From UBA3210 sp048359995 (GTDB lineage: Bacteria > Bacillota_I > Bacilli_A > RFN20 > CAG-449): DNA of 64,000 nucleotides. Shown here in pieces: positions 49,855 through 56,692 of this stretch; position 1 is the first letter of the stretch; each line of letters begins with the position of its first letter. Below the pieces are notes generated by a model, which was not told the origin of the DNA, made no database searches, and saw nothing but the letters and a program-made list of their open reading frames with translations. The stretch is taken from positions 124,001 to 188,000 of the forward strand of contig DBGCPK010000017.1 of assembly GCA_048359995.1 (NCBI GenBank). Reading direction: 5' to 3'. The translations under genes were made by a program, and so were the position numbers.

Positions 49855-51567
49855 ATGAAGAAAAAAATCCGTTTTCTATGCGCTTTGTCGCTATTAACAA
49901 TCACATCTGTCGGATTTCTTTCTGCGCGCGAAAAAGATTTTAAGGAAAAAACCGCCTTGAAATCCGCGGAAAAGGACTTCAAGAGCGCCGCTTTGACGAT
50001 TTACAATTCTTCGGATTACATCGACGATTCTTTGATCGACGAATTTGAAGAAAGATACAACTGCCGTGTCAATTACTACACTTTTGACACCAACGAGACG
50101 ATGTACAATCAATTCACTTTGCAGCCGGAGGGAACTTACGACTTGATTTGCACATCGGATTACATGATTCAGCGCATGGTAAGAGAGGGAAGACTTCAAC
50201 CGTTCGATATCGCCGAAGAATGCCCTGTTTACGATCAATACGCTTCCCAAGAAGTCCGAGGAAAACTGAAAGGAATGCTTGCCGATACCGACGGAGACGG
50301 AATTAAAGAAACTTCTCTCGACGAATATGCCGCCGGATATATGTGGGGGACGTTGGGAATCATCTACGATCCGTTTTGCAGCGAAACGATTCGCGAAGAT
50401 GTAAAATCTTGGGACGTATTTTGGGACGAACAGTACAGAAATTTGATTTCGATCAAAAATTCCATGCGCGATACATTTGTCGTCGGTTTGATGCACGCTT
50501 ACAGCGGCTCTCCGTATTCGGACGTCGACGATTTGGCCGTGCAGGCTCGCGAAGTTTTTTTAAGAGAGATGGAAAGTGCCGTTTCCGAAGAAGAAAAGGA
50601 TAATGCGAGAGAAAAATACAATCGGGTGATCCAGTCGATTTTCGACATGGTAATCAATGAAGAGGACTACAAACCTGTGTTGGAAACGGTCAAAAAAGAG
50701 TTGATTTCCTTGAAAAAAAATATCTTTGGTTTAGAAGTGGATTCGGGGAAAAACGATATCATCACCGGAAAGATCAAAATGAATCTCGCTTGGTCGGGCG
50801 ATGCGGTATATTCCATCGACGTTGCTATGGAACAGCAGGGGAAAGTTTTGGAATACTATGTGCCGGAAGAGGGAGGAAACGTTTGGTACGACGCGTGGGG
50901 ATTACCGAAAGGGGCGAATCGGGAATTGGCTTGCCGTTTCATCGATTTTCTTTCCGAACCGGAGAACGCCGCGCGGAATATGGATTACATCGGATATACT
51001 TCTTTCATCACCTGCGACGAAGTCCTCGATTTGGTCACTTCTTGGTATGGTGTCGGCGAATACTATGAGGGAACGGAATATACCGCTCCATATGTCGACG
51101 AAAGCGGAGAAGAAGTAGAGGGATCCGTGGTTGCTTATCAGGGAAATTTTTATGCTTGCATTCAAGATTCTCTCGGAAATCTTCCGACCGATGAAAACTA
51201 CTTTGAAAAGATGGAAGAAACACCGGATTTCGATGAGACTTACGATCTATCTTATTTGTTCAAGGGGAATATCGACGAATCGAGAAGCGCGGTGATTTAT
51301 CCATACTTAGAAAGCGCGAACCAGTTGAAAACGCAATATCCCGATAAGGATACCTTAGCCCGTTGCGCGGTGATGAACGATTTCGAAGCCGCTAACGACG
51401 ATGTCGTCATTATGTGGGGGCAAATCAAAGCCTATACCGATATGACCCCGTATTATGCGATTTTGATCATCTTCGCTTGCGGAATCTTGGTGGTTTCCGT
51501 TTATACTTTGATCGTAAAGAGAAGATCGATTCGCAATAAGCGACGTCTGTCTTCGATGACTAAATAG
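49855..51567 (+). CDS. potD: Polyamine-binding protein PotD, membrane-anchored, with insertion
   Basis: 570 residues; PotD is normally about 350. N-terminal signal or anchor (LCALSLLTITSVGFLSA) without a lipobox, the binding-protein start LTIYNSSDYIDDSLIDEFEERY, and the conserved AWSGDAVYSID and YVPEEGGNVWYDAWGLPKGA. Extra sequence lies at about 215-285, and at 424-455 there is a CBM5/12-like motif (VVAYQGNFYACIQDS). A C-terminal membrane segment (about 532-554, YYAILIIFACGILVVSVYTL) plus basic tail anchors it, so it is held at the membrane by its C-terminus instead of by lipid. Last gene of the operon. Confidence 0.9.
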   Translation: MKKKIRFLCALSLLTITSVGFLSAREKDFKEKTALKSAEKDFKSAALTIYNSSDYIDDSLIDEFEERYNCRVNYYTFDTNETMYNQFTLQPEGTYDLICTSDYMIQRMVREGRLQPFDIAEECPVYDQYASQEVRGKLKGMLADTDGDGIKETSLDEYAAGYMWGTLGIIYDPFCSETIREDVKSWDVFWDEQYRNLISIKNSMRDTFVVGLMHAYSGSPYSDVDDLAVQAREVFLREMESAVSEEEKDNAREKYNRVIQSIFDMVINEEDYKPVLETVKKELISLKKNIFGLEVDSGKNDIITGKIKMNLAWSGDAVYSIDVAMEQQGKVLEYYVPEEGGNVWYDAWGLPKGANRELACRFIDFLSEPENAARNMDYIGYTSFITCDEVLDLVTSWYGVGEYYEGTEYTAPYVDESGEEVEGSVVAYQGNFYACIQDSLGNLPTDENYFEKMEETPDFDETYDLSYLFKGNIDESRSAVIYPYLESANQLKTQYPDKDTLARCAVMNDFEAANDDVVIMWGQIKAYTDMTPYYAILIIFACGILVVSVYTLIVKRRSIRNKRRLSSMTK

Positions 51568-51853
51568 CGGAGAGTATGTAGCGATAGCATAATCACAAAC
51601 GGGTATAAGTCCGGATCCGATCGTGATAAAAACGACGAGAACGAATCATGCGAGACGCAAAGCAAGCAGAGATAGGAAGAAAGTTAATGAGGAGACGACG
51701 ATGTTGTTTTAGTGCATCGATAAATCAAAAATTCCCGATGCCGCTGGGTGCGAAGAGGAAAGAATCTTTATGCGTAGATCGACGAATATCTTTTTACGAT
51801 TCGATAATCACCGCAAAGAAAATTCATTGCTCGCAAACGAAAAAAGAATGTTT
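51568..51853. other. Degraded sequence after the pot operon
   Basis: No supportable gene. Short open stretches exist but none has a ribosome site or family pattern. The last bases before 51854 read KENSLLANEKRM-type residues in the frame of the duplicated integrase tail, suggesting decayed mobile DNA. Confidence 0.4.
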
Positions 51854-51954
51854 ATCGTTGACGGATTGTTGAAAAATACATCGATCGTCTAAGAAAAAAG
51901 CCCCGAGATCAGGGGCTTTTTGGTTTATTTTCAAGATGGAGCTAGCGACGGGAA
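51854..51954 (+). repeat. Direct repeat, left copy (integrase tail, terminator, tRNA-Gly 3' fragment)
   Basis: 101 bases nearly identical (three differences) to 52932-53032, offset 1078. It holds, in order, the codons for the end of an integrase (VDGLLKNTSIV, stop 51890-51892), a bidirectional hairpin GCCCC-GAGATCA-GGGGC, and TGGAGCTAGCGACGGGAA (51937-51954), which is the 3' end of tRNA-Gly with one change. The tRNA fragment is attachment-site-like. Confidence 0.85.
51900..51921. terminator. Bidirectional terminator in the left repeat copy
   Basis: GCCCC-GAGATCA-GGGGC flanked by AAAAAA on the left and TTTTT on the right. Confidence 0.75.
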
Positions 51955-51970
51955 ACAAGTATTTAATGGG

Positions 51971-51990
51971 GATATTGCAATAGCAATATC
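51971..51990 (+). repeat. Perfect inverted repeat
   Basis: GATATTGC-AATA-GCAATATC, 8-bp arms, about 11 bases upstream of the -35 of the antisense-RNA promoter. It may be an operator or a weak terminator; the sequence does not decide. Confidence 0.4.
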
Positions 51991-52000
51991 GATTTTACAT

Positions 52001-52029
52001 TTGACAAGTTTAAATTTTTGACATATAAT
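52001..52029 (+). promoter_or_regulatory. Promoter of the putative antisense RNA
   Basis: Consensus TTGACA (52001-52006), 17-bp spacer, TATAAT (52024-52029). It points into the 3' end of the small hydrophobic peptide gene and no ORF follows it. Confidence 0.88.
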
Positions 52030-52035
52030 AATAGC

Positions 52036-52090
52036 GAAGAGTCAGAGAGAACCCCACTTCGCTATTCAATGGGAACTCTGATTTTTTATT
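52036..52090 (+). ncRNA. Putative antitoxin RNA (type I toxin-antitoxin)
   Basis: A transcript from the strong promoter would begin near 52036 and end at a terminator formed by TCAGAG..CCC and GGG..CTCTGA followed by TTTTTT (52042-52087), about 55 nt. It overlaps the 3' part of the convergent peptide mRNA. Its 5' part GTCAGAGAGAACCCC repeats almost exactly the start of the peptide mRNA leader, and its ACCCC could also pair with the GGGGT of the peptide ribosome site. Confidence 0.6.
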
Positions 52091-52163
52091 TTATCAAGAG
52101 AATGAGTAGAATAATTATAAGAATTAAGAAGAAATATTTAAATAAATCCTTTAAGTCTTTCAT
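52086..52163 (-). CDS. 25-residue hydrophobic peptide, type I toxin-like
   Basis: Starts MKDLKDLFKYFF, then an unbroken run of Ile/Leu, ending IK. One charged head and one membrane-spanning core is the plan of Fst/Ldr/holin-like type I toxins, and several Fst-type toxins also start MKDL. The ribosome site AAAGGGGGTGA is near perfect but lies inside a hairpin: CACCCCC (52188-52182) ATGAAA GGGGGTG (52175-52169), all read on minus. An in-frame upstream ATG in that loop could extend it by six residues. A convergent antisense RNA covers its 3' end. Toxicity is inferred from design, not shown. Confidence 0.6.
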   Translation of the reverse strand: MKDLKDLFKYFFLILIIILLILLIK

Positions 52164-52235
52164 ACTCTCACCCCCTTTCATGGGGGTGTCTCTCTGACCC
52201 GAGTTTTTTAACGTCGTTTTCTTTCGACAATTATC

Positions 52236-52265
52236 ATCATAATGAGAGGAATGGGAAAAAGTCAA
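52236..52265 (-). promoter_or_regulatory. Promoter of the hydrophobic peptide mRNA
   Basis: On minus: -35 TTGACT (52260-52265), 18-bp spacer, -10 TATGAT (52236-52241). Start near 52229 gives a leader of about 65 nt with the SD-masking hairpin. Confidence 0.65.
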
Positions 52266-52306
52266 TGACTTTTCGAAAAGTTCATATTCGAAATCGGTGC
52301 TGACTT

Positions 52307-52499
52307 TCAACGTTCCTTTTTCTTCACGACCGGCACCCCATACATCGCTAACGGAAGAGTGATTGTAAGATTCTTAGGTTTCCAGTAAATTGTTTTTGTA
52401 AGTGAACCATCTTTTTTGACGATTTTAAAATAAGATCTTTCAGGTAATTCTTTGAGTGTGCAAATACCGATGAAATCACGTGATACTTTTTTTTGCCAT
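52307..52499 (-). pseudogene. Small gene with a homopolymer frameshift, unrecognised
   Basis: After AGGAGG and ATG the frame runs into a tract of eight A and stops after seven codons (MAKKSIT). With seven A it would read MAKKVSRDFIGICTLKELPE onward for about 63 residues to a TGA at 52307-52309, ending AMYGVPVVKKKER, with coherent protein-like sequence throughout. So a +1 insertion in the A-tract has broken it, unless slippage restores the frame. The product is not recognised; context is mobile DNA. Confidence 0.7.
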
Positions 52500-52573
52500 T
52501 TTTAAATACCTCCTATATAAATGAAAAAAAGACTTGCTAAACAAAGAGCAAAAAGGTAAGATAAAAAAGAAGA

Positions 52574-52846
52574 TTACTCAATTAAGTAGTAATCTCCGAT
52601 TATTGATTGTAAATGTTCTTTGAGAACCTTTACAACTGTTGGGTTGGTAACCGAAAGGTTACCTTTTTTGATGTTATCGAGAAAGATCTTTTCCAAAGGA
52701 TTACTTGGATTAGGGCTTACCATCTGCTGATAAAAACTATTGTTGATTGAGTTATTATCGCCGATCTGAATCTGTTCGGATTGCGGAGAAACGATCGGTG
52801 CGTATTTATTTTTTAAGATTCGGTTTAAAGCGGATATTAAAGACAT
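52574..52846 (-). CDS. Hypothetical protein fragment in the mobile remnant
   Basis: An open frame ends ...LKEHLQSIIGDYYLIE. Its last 65 or so residues (from QSEQIQIGDNNSINNSFYQQ on) look like genuine protein, but toward its start it runs antisense to the integrase remnant (beyond about 52780), so the true N-terminus is probably lost at a junction. ATG 52846 is a formal start only. No family recognised. Confidence 0.35.
   Translation of the reverse strand: MSLISALNRILKNKYAPIVSPQSEQIQIGDNNSINNSFYQQMVSPNPSNPLEKIFLDNIKKGNLSVTNPTVVKVLKEHLQSIIGDYYLIE
52646..52669 (+). terminator. Terminator-like hairpin on plus inside the fragment
   Basis: GGTAACC-GAAA-GGTTACC followed by TTTTTT: a textbook intrinsic terminator on plus although the only open frame here is on minus. 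It may be left over from the former element. Confidence 0.55.
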
Positions 52847-52970
52847 CTCTCTGAAATTGGGACATTCTTCTACGAAAGTAACGGAAGAAGTATATATCCA
52901 CGTGAAAGAAGAGAGAAGAAAAGTTGCGGTCATCGTCGACGGATTGTTGAAAAATACATCGATCGTCTAA
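52775..52970 (+). pseudogene. Tyrosine recombinase (integrase) C-terminal remnant
   Basis: One frame reads TIGAYLFFKIRFKADIKDIS then LKLGHSSTKVTEEVYIHVKE and ends VDGLLKNTSIV at TAA 52968-52970. LGHSS..T...Y.H is the C-terminal signature of tyrosine recombinases, with the nucleophile tyrosine in EEVYIHV. Shifting by one base near 52790 joins GLRR to TIGAY, giving the LRRT block of the family, so the gene is frameshifted as well as truncated. It lies 44 bases from tRNA-Gly, the usual place for an integrase of a tRNA-inserted element. Confidence 0.8.
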
Positions 52971-53032
52971 GAAAAAAGCCCCGAGATCAGGGGCTTTTTG
53001 GTTTATTTTCGAGATGGAGCGAGCGACGGGAA
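52932..53032 (+). repeat. Direct repeat, right copy
   Basis: Partner of 51854-51954. It contains the integrase tail, the GCCCC/GGGGC hairpin (52978-52994) and the real 3' end of tRNA-Gly. Confidence 0.85.
52978..52999. terminator. Bidirectional terminator between integrase remnant and tRNA-Gly
   Basis: GCCCC-GAGATCA-GGGGC with AAAAAA on the left and TTTTT on the right; it can end the tRNA-Gly transcript on minus. Confidence 0.8.
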
Positions 53033-53088
53033 TCGAACCCGCATAGCAACCTTGGCAAGGTTGTGTTCTACCACTGAACTACGCTCGC
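53015..53088 (-). tRNA. tRNA-Gly (anticodon GCC)
   Basis: 74 bases including encoded CCA. Acceptor GCGAGCG / CGCTCGC, D arm GTTCAGTGGTAGAAC, anticodon loop TTGCCAA (GCC), T loop GGTTCGATTCC, discriminator T. Its 3' end is duplicated at 51937-51954, marking it as an integration target. Confidence 0.97.
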
Positions 53089-53107
53089 AATGCTTTAAGC
53101 ACCACTT

Positions 53108-53136
53108 ATTATAAAGAGGTAGCTGAGCATTTTCAA
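53108..53136 (-). promoter_or_regulatory. Promoter of tRNA-Gly
   Basis: On minus: TTGAAA (53131-53136), 17-bp spacer, TATAAT (53108-53113). The words TTTTTTGCTTGAAA around the -35 recur before tRNA-Glu. Confidence 0.85.
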
Positions 53137-53149
53137 GCAAAAAAGCCAA

Positions 53150-53464
53150 TTAACCCAAATTCTTTTTGATTTCCTTTTCCAATTGCGGTTTCGGCATAAA
53201 ACCTATGGAAGAGCCGATGACTTTTCCGTTTTTTAAGTAAAAAACAGCCGGAATTGCGCTGACGTTGTACTCCATCGCCAGATCCGGAAACTCGTCGGTA
53301 TCGACTTTGAGGACGACCAGCGAAGAGTCTTGTTCGGCAATCTCCGCAAGCACGGGTGCAAGCATACGGCAAGGTCCGCACCATTGAGCGTTGAAGTCGA
53401 CGACAACTCTTTCGGCATTAAGATGCTCTTTGAATTGTTCTTTTGAAGTGATTTTGATTTCCAT
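53150..53464 (-). CDS. trxA: Thioredoxin
   Basis: 104 residues, the canonical single-domain size. Active site FNAQWCGPCRMLAP with both cysteines, cis-proline in SAIPAVFYLKNG. It reduces protein disulfides in the cytosol with thioredoxin reductase (not in the window). AAAGGAACTC is the ribosome site. It follows the traX-like gene after 16 bases and may share its transcript. Confidence 0.96.
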   Translation of the reverse strand: MEIKITSKEQFKEHLNAERVVVDFNAQWCGPCRMLAPVLAEIAEQDSSLVVLKVDTDEFPDLAMEYNVSAIPAVFYLKNGKVIGSSIGFMPKPQLEKEIKKNLG

Positions 53465-53480
53465 AAATATGAGTTCCTTT

Positions 53481-54293
53481 CTAAATAATCATAAAAAATA
53501 GATAAATAAGAATCAAGTGGATCGGAAAGTATAAATACATTCCGTATTGTATCCACTTACTATTATATCCTCTTTTGCCATTATAGACCAACAAAAAGAA
53601 AACGGCAAATATCGAATTCAATTGAATTTCCGGATTGTCGATAAAGATATTGACTCCGCGATAGAGCGGATTAAGAAAATAGACGACAAGATTCAAAGAA
53701 AGAAGAAGAAAGCAGGACGCGATTTTTCGGATGGCAAACTCGTATTGTTCCCGAAAAGTCTCCAAGTCGATTTGAGTAATCTGGCTCATCGCTTCGACGA
53801 TTCGGGAAGATAGAGGTCGTGCCAAATAAAAGAGAAGAATCAGCGTATAACCGAAAAGATCATAATCGGCAGAAAGAGGAATCAGGCGGAAAGAAATCAA
53901 AAAGACGAGAATCGTCGGAATGAAGAAGAATGCTTTTTTCCATAACTCTTTCTTCTCCAAAAAATAAATCCCCGATGCGCCGAGAAAGAGCGTCGTTATG
54001 GGATTGCCGAAATATGATTTGCTGAAAATAAAGAACGACAGATCGCAGAGAAAAGATAAGAAAAACAACCGAAGAAGGTACGCATTTTTATCATGCGTAT
54101 GCAGCATGCCCTCGACGATTAAAAAGGCGAAGATAGGGAAAGAAATCCGTCCAACGGAAATCGCCAGAGCGTATGCAGTCGGTGTAAAAAGAGAAACATC
54201 AAAATATCTTCCGATGCGCGCGATGTGATCGACCGTCATCGTCAATATGCCGATAATCTTCAAAAAAAGCGAAGAAACTCCCCGACGATTCAT
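53481..54293 (-). CDS. TraX family membrane protein
   Basis: 270 residues with about eight membrane segments. The family start is clear: FLKIIGILTMTVDHIARIG, then SVGRISFPIFAFLIVEGMLH. TraX of F-like plasmids acetylates pilin; chromosomal homologues in Bacillota are acyltransferase-like with unknown targets. One base separates it from the CPBP gene upstream, so they are one operon. The conserved DH and R residues in the first two segments are retained. Confidence 0.88.
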   Translation of the reverse strand: MNRRGVSSLFLKIIGILTMTVDHIARIGRYFDVSLFTPTAYALAISVGRISFPIFAFLIVEGMLHTHDKNAYLLRLFFLSFLCDLSFFIFSKSYFGNPITTLFLGASGIYFLEKKELWKKAFFFIPTILVFLISFRLIPLSADYDLFGYTLILLFYLARPLSSRIVEAMSQITQIDLETFREQYEFAIRKIASCFLLLSLNLVVYFLNPLYRGVNIFIDNPEIQLNSIFAVFFLLVYNGKRGYNSKWIQYGMYLYFPIHLILIYLFFMII

Positions 54294-54294
54294 A

Positions 54295-55101
54295 TCAATA
54301 ATAGATCAATATCTGAATAAAGGCGACCAAATTGTTGGTTGCGTGCGCGGTAATCGAAGAAATCAGAGAATCATTTTTATCGTAAGCATAGCAAAGGAGA
54401 CCGCCGGAAATCAAGTAAGCGGGAAGGTTGAGAAGTTCGACTTTTAACGCATTCCAATCGGAGAAAGCCCCGAAGTCGAAGTGAATCAGCCCGAAGACGA
54501 TCAAGGAAACGACATAAGCCAAATAGCGGTTTTTCTTGTGAATCAATCCGAAAAGCGAGTAGCGGTAGACGATCTCTTCAAAGAAAGGAGCCAGGACTAC
54601 CGTAGTCAAAAAGAGAAGAACCGGAGACTGCTTGGTCATGTCGATCAAAATACTTTGATTGGCGTTTGCATCGGTTTTGCCGAAAAGCAAAGTGATGATG
54701 ATGGAGTAAATCGACTGAGCAAAGATCATGATGATGCCGATGATGAGACCATTCGTATAGACTTTAGCATCTTTGTACTTTTCGAAGATCGCCGTAAATT
54801 GTTTGACCGTCGGAATCGCGATGATAGCAACGGCGATCCCGAGACCTACCATATAGGTGACGAATTGCAAAATGCTGTCGATTCGATAATATTTTGCCGG
54901 ATTGTTTTCCAATAATTCTTTATCGAGCGAAACGAAAGCCGATGATATCGAATAAATCAACGTATAGATCAGGCTGAGTCCGATGAGACCGAGAAGGAAA
55001 ATAATTACGGCTTTCCAAGCAACGACGCGATCAACGCCGCTTTTCGGCGTATCTTTTCCTTCTTCCGGATTTGATTCGAGTTCGTAATAATTGTCTTTCA
55101 T
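54295..55101 (-). CDS. CPBP-family intramembrane metalloprotease
   Basis: 268 residues, a polar N-terminal tail (about 1-28), then about seven membrane segments. The CPBP/Abi signatures are PFFEEIVYRYSLFG (EExxxR-like glutamate pair) and SLIVFGLIHFDF (histidine), plus a late TAHATNN histidine. The family includes prenyl-protein-type proteases and bacteriocin self-immunity proteins. Ribosome site AAGGAGCGG. Its partner in the operon is the TraX-like gene. The function here is unknown. Confidence 0.88.
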   Translation of the reverse strand: MKDNYYELESNPEEGKDTPKSGVDRVVAWKAVIIFLLGLIGLSLIYTLIYSISSAFVSLDKELLENNPAKYYRIDSILQFVTYMVGLGIAVAIIAIPTVKQFTAIFEKYKDAKVYTNGLIIGIIMIFAQSIYSIIITLLFGKTDANANQSILIDMTKQSPVLLFLTTVVLAPFFEEIVYRYSLFGLIHKKNRYLAYVVSLIVFGLIHFDFGAFSDWNALKVELLNLPAYLISGGLLCYAYDKNDSLISSITAHATNNLVAFIQILIYY

Positions 55102-55220
55102 ACAGACCGCTCCTTATGATAATATAAGTATATACTTTTAGATGGTATTTTACTATCAAGTTTCAAAAAATTTCAAGATGTTCTTAGCGAACTGCCGAAT
55201 TCGAAAGATTGGAGAAAGGG

Positions 55221-55832
55221 ATGATTCCAATGCGTACCGTTAAAGAGAGTGAGCGATCCGTCTACGAAATCAATCGATCAAAATTCTGCGCGGTTCTTTA
55301 TCCTTTGGATAACCTCGATCAGGCGAAAGTCTTTTTGAAGAAAACCGAAAAGGATTATCCCAAAGCCGACCACTATTGCTATGCTTATCTGTTCGACGGG
55401 TACGAGAAGAATAATGACGCCGGAGAGCCGAGTGGAACAGCCGGTCGACCGATTTTGGAAACGCTGAAAAGTTTTGGCATCGATCGCGCGCTTTGCGTCG
55501 TAGTTCGCTATTTCGGCGGAATCAAACTGGGCGCTTCGAATTTGGCGCGCAGTTACGCGAATGCGACAAAATCGGTTTTGGAAAAAGCGGTTGTCTATCA
55601 GGTTGTCGACGAAAGGCGCTATGCGATTTCGGTTGATTATTCCGATGCAGACGTATTAAAATCTTATTTGGGTAGACGCTCGGTCGCTATCGAGCGCGTC
55701 GCCTATGAAGAAAAAGTAATTTTCTTCTGTTCGGCGGAAGATTTGGACGTCGATGCGATCGTCGACCTGATGAATGGTCGGGTTTCGCTGGAAGAAAAAG
55801 AAATGCATCGCGTGTACAGAAAGGCGGAATGA
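55221..55832 (+). CDS. YigZ/IMPACT family protein
   Basis: 203 residues from ATG 55221 (six bases after GGAG); ATG 55230 is also possible. N-terminal IMPACT domain with KSKF-like start NRSKFCAVLYPL, GEPSGTAGRPILE and VVRYFGGIKLGASNLARSYANA; C-terminal ferredoxin-like DUF1949 region. Bacterial members are thought to act in translation or ribosome stress, without a settled activity. It overlaps the Mrp ATPase start by 4 bases (ATGA). Confidence 0.92.
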   Translation: MIPMRTVKESERSVYEINRSKFCAVLYPLDNLDQAKVFLKKTEKDYPKADHYCYAYLFDGYEKNNDAGEPSGTAGRPILETLKSFGIDRALCVVVRYFGGIKLGASNLARSYANATKSVLEKAVVYQVVDERRYAISVDYSDADVLKSYLGRRSVAIERVAYEEKVIFFCSAEDLDVDAIVDLMNGRVSLEEKEMHRVYRKAE

Positions 55833-56692
55833 ATATGGAAGAAGAAAAGAAGTGCGAAGACTGCGGTGAAGATTGTTCGGGAGACTGCGAACACTGCTCT
55901 CAAAAGCCTCGGCAGGGTTTCAAAGTCGAGATGAACGACCAATCGAATATCCGATTGATCGTCGGCGTTCTTTCGGGCAAGGGAGGCGTCGGCAAGTCCT
56001 TGGTCACATCGCTTCTGGCAAAAGAACTTCGGAAAAAGGGCATGAGCGTGGGTATTTTGGACGGCGATATCACCGGACCGAGTATCCCCAAGAGTTTCGG
56101 CATCAAAGAACCGGCGCATCAGGAAGGCGAACTTCTGATTCCTGCCGTCACTTCGACGGGAATCAAAGTGATTTCTTCCAATATGTTTTTGGAAAACGAA
56201 GATGACCCGATCATCTGGCGGGGAAGTTTAATCAGCAATCTCCTGACGCAGTTTTATAAAGATGTGAAGTGGGGAACGTTAGATGTGCTTCTCATCGATC
56301 TTCCCCCAGGAACCGGAGATGTCAGTTTGACGAGTTTTCAGTCTTTTCCAATCGACGGCGTATTGATCGTAACTTCGCCGCAGGAACTCGTCTCTATGAT
56401 CGTCAGAAAATCGATTCGCATGGTCGAAATGATGAATTTGCCCGTTTTGGGTATCGTCGAGAACATGTCTTATGTGGTTTGTCCTAACTGCGAAGAGAAG
56501 ATTTATGTTTACGGGAAACAGGACTCAAAAAGTTTCAAAGCGCGATACGGATACGAAAGATTGGCGCAGATTCCTTTCGACGGTGCAATCGCATCTCAGG
56601 TGGACAAGGGGAATATCGAAGCGATGAGTCGAACTTATTTCGACGATGTCGTCGCGATGATTCAGGATATGGAGGATTTGAAACATGAATAA
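55829..56692 (+). CDS. Mrp/NBP35-type P-loop ATPase, Fe-S carrier
   Basis: 287 residues. Cysteine-rich N-terminus (CEDCGEDCSGDCEHC, about 9-23) suited to bind a cluster, deviant Walker A VLSGKGGVGKS (about 47-57), GDITGPSIPKSFG, DLPPGTGDVSLT, and a second cysteine pair in VVCPNCEEKI. Proteins of this family carry and transfer iron-sulfur clusters. ATGA coupling with yigZ upstream and an 8-base overlap with the aminopeptidase downstream form one operon. The N-terminal cysteine knot is richer than in many bacterial Mrp proteins. Confidence 0.93.
   Translation: MNMEEEKKCEDCGEDCSGDCEHCSQKPRQGFKVEMNDQSNIRLIVGVLSGKGGVGKSLVTSLLAKELRKKGMSVGILDGDITGPSIPKSFGIKEPAHQEGELLIPAVTSTGIKVISSNMFLENEDDPIIWRGSLISNLLTQFYKDVKWGTLDVLLIDLPPGTGDVSLTSFQSFPIDGVLIVTSPQELVSMIVRKSIRMVEMMNLPVLGIVENMSYVVCPNCEEKIYVYGKQDSKSFKARYGYERLAQIPFDGAIASQVDKGNIEAMSRTYFDDVVAMIQDMEDLKHE

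Noticed and set aside
51648..51872. 74-codon frame after potD
   Set aside because: Runs out of register with the duplicated integrase tail, no ribosome site; treated as decayed DNA.
52164..52310. Longer version of the hydrophobic peptide (74 residues)
   Set aside because: The extension covers the promoter and masked leader; only the start at 52163 fits the ribosome site.
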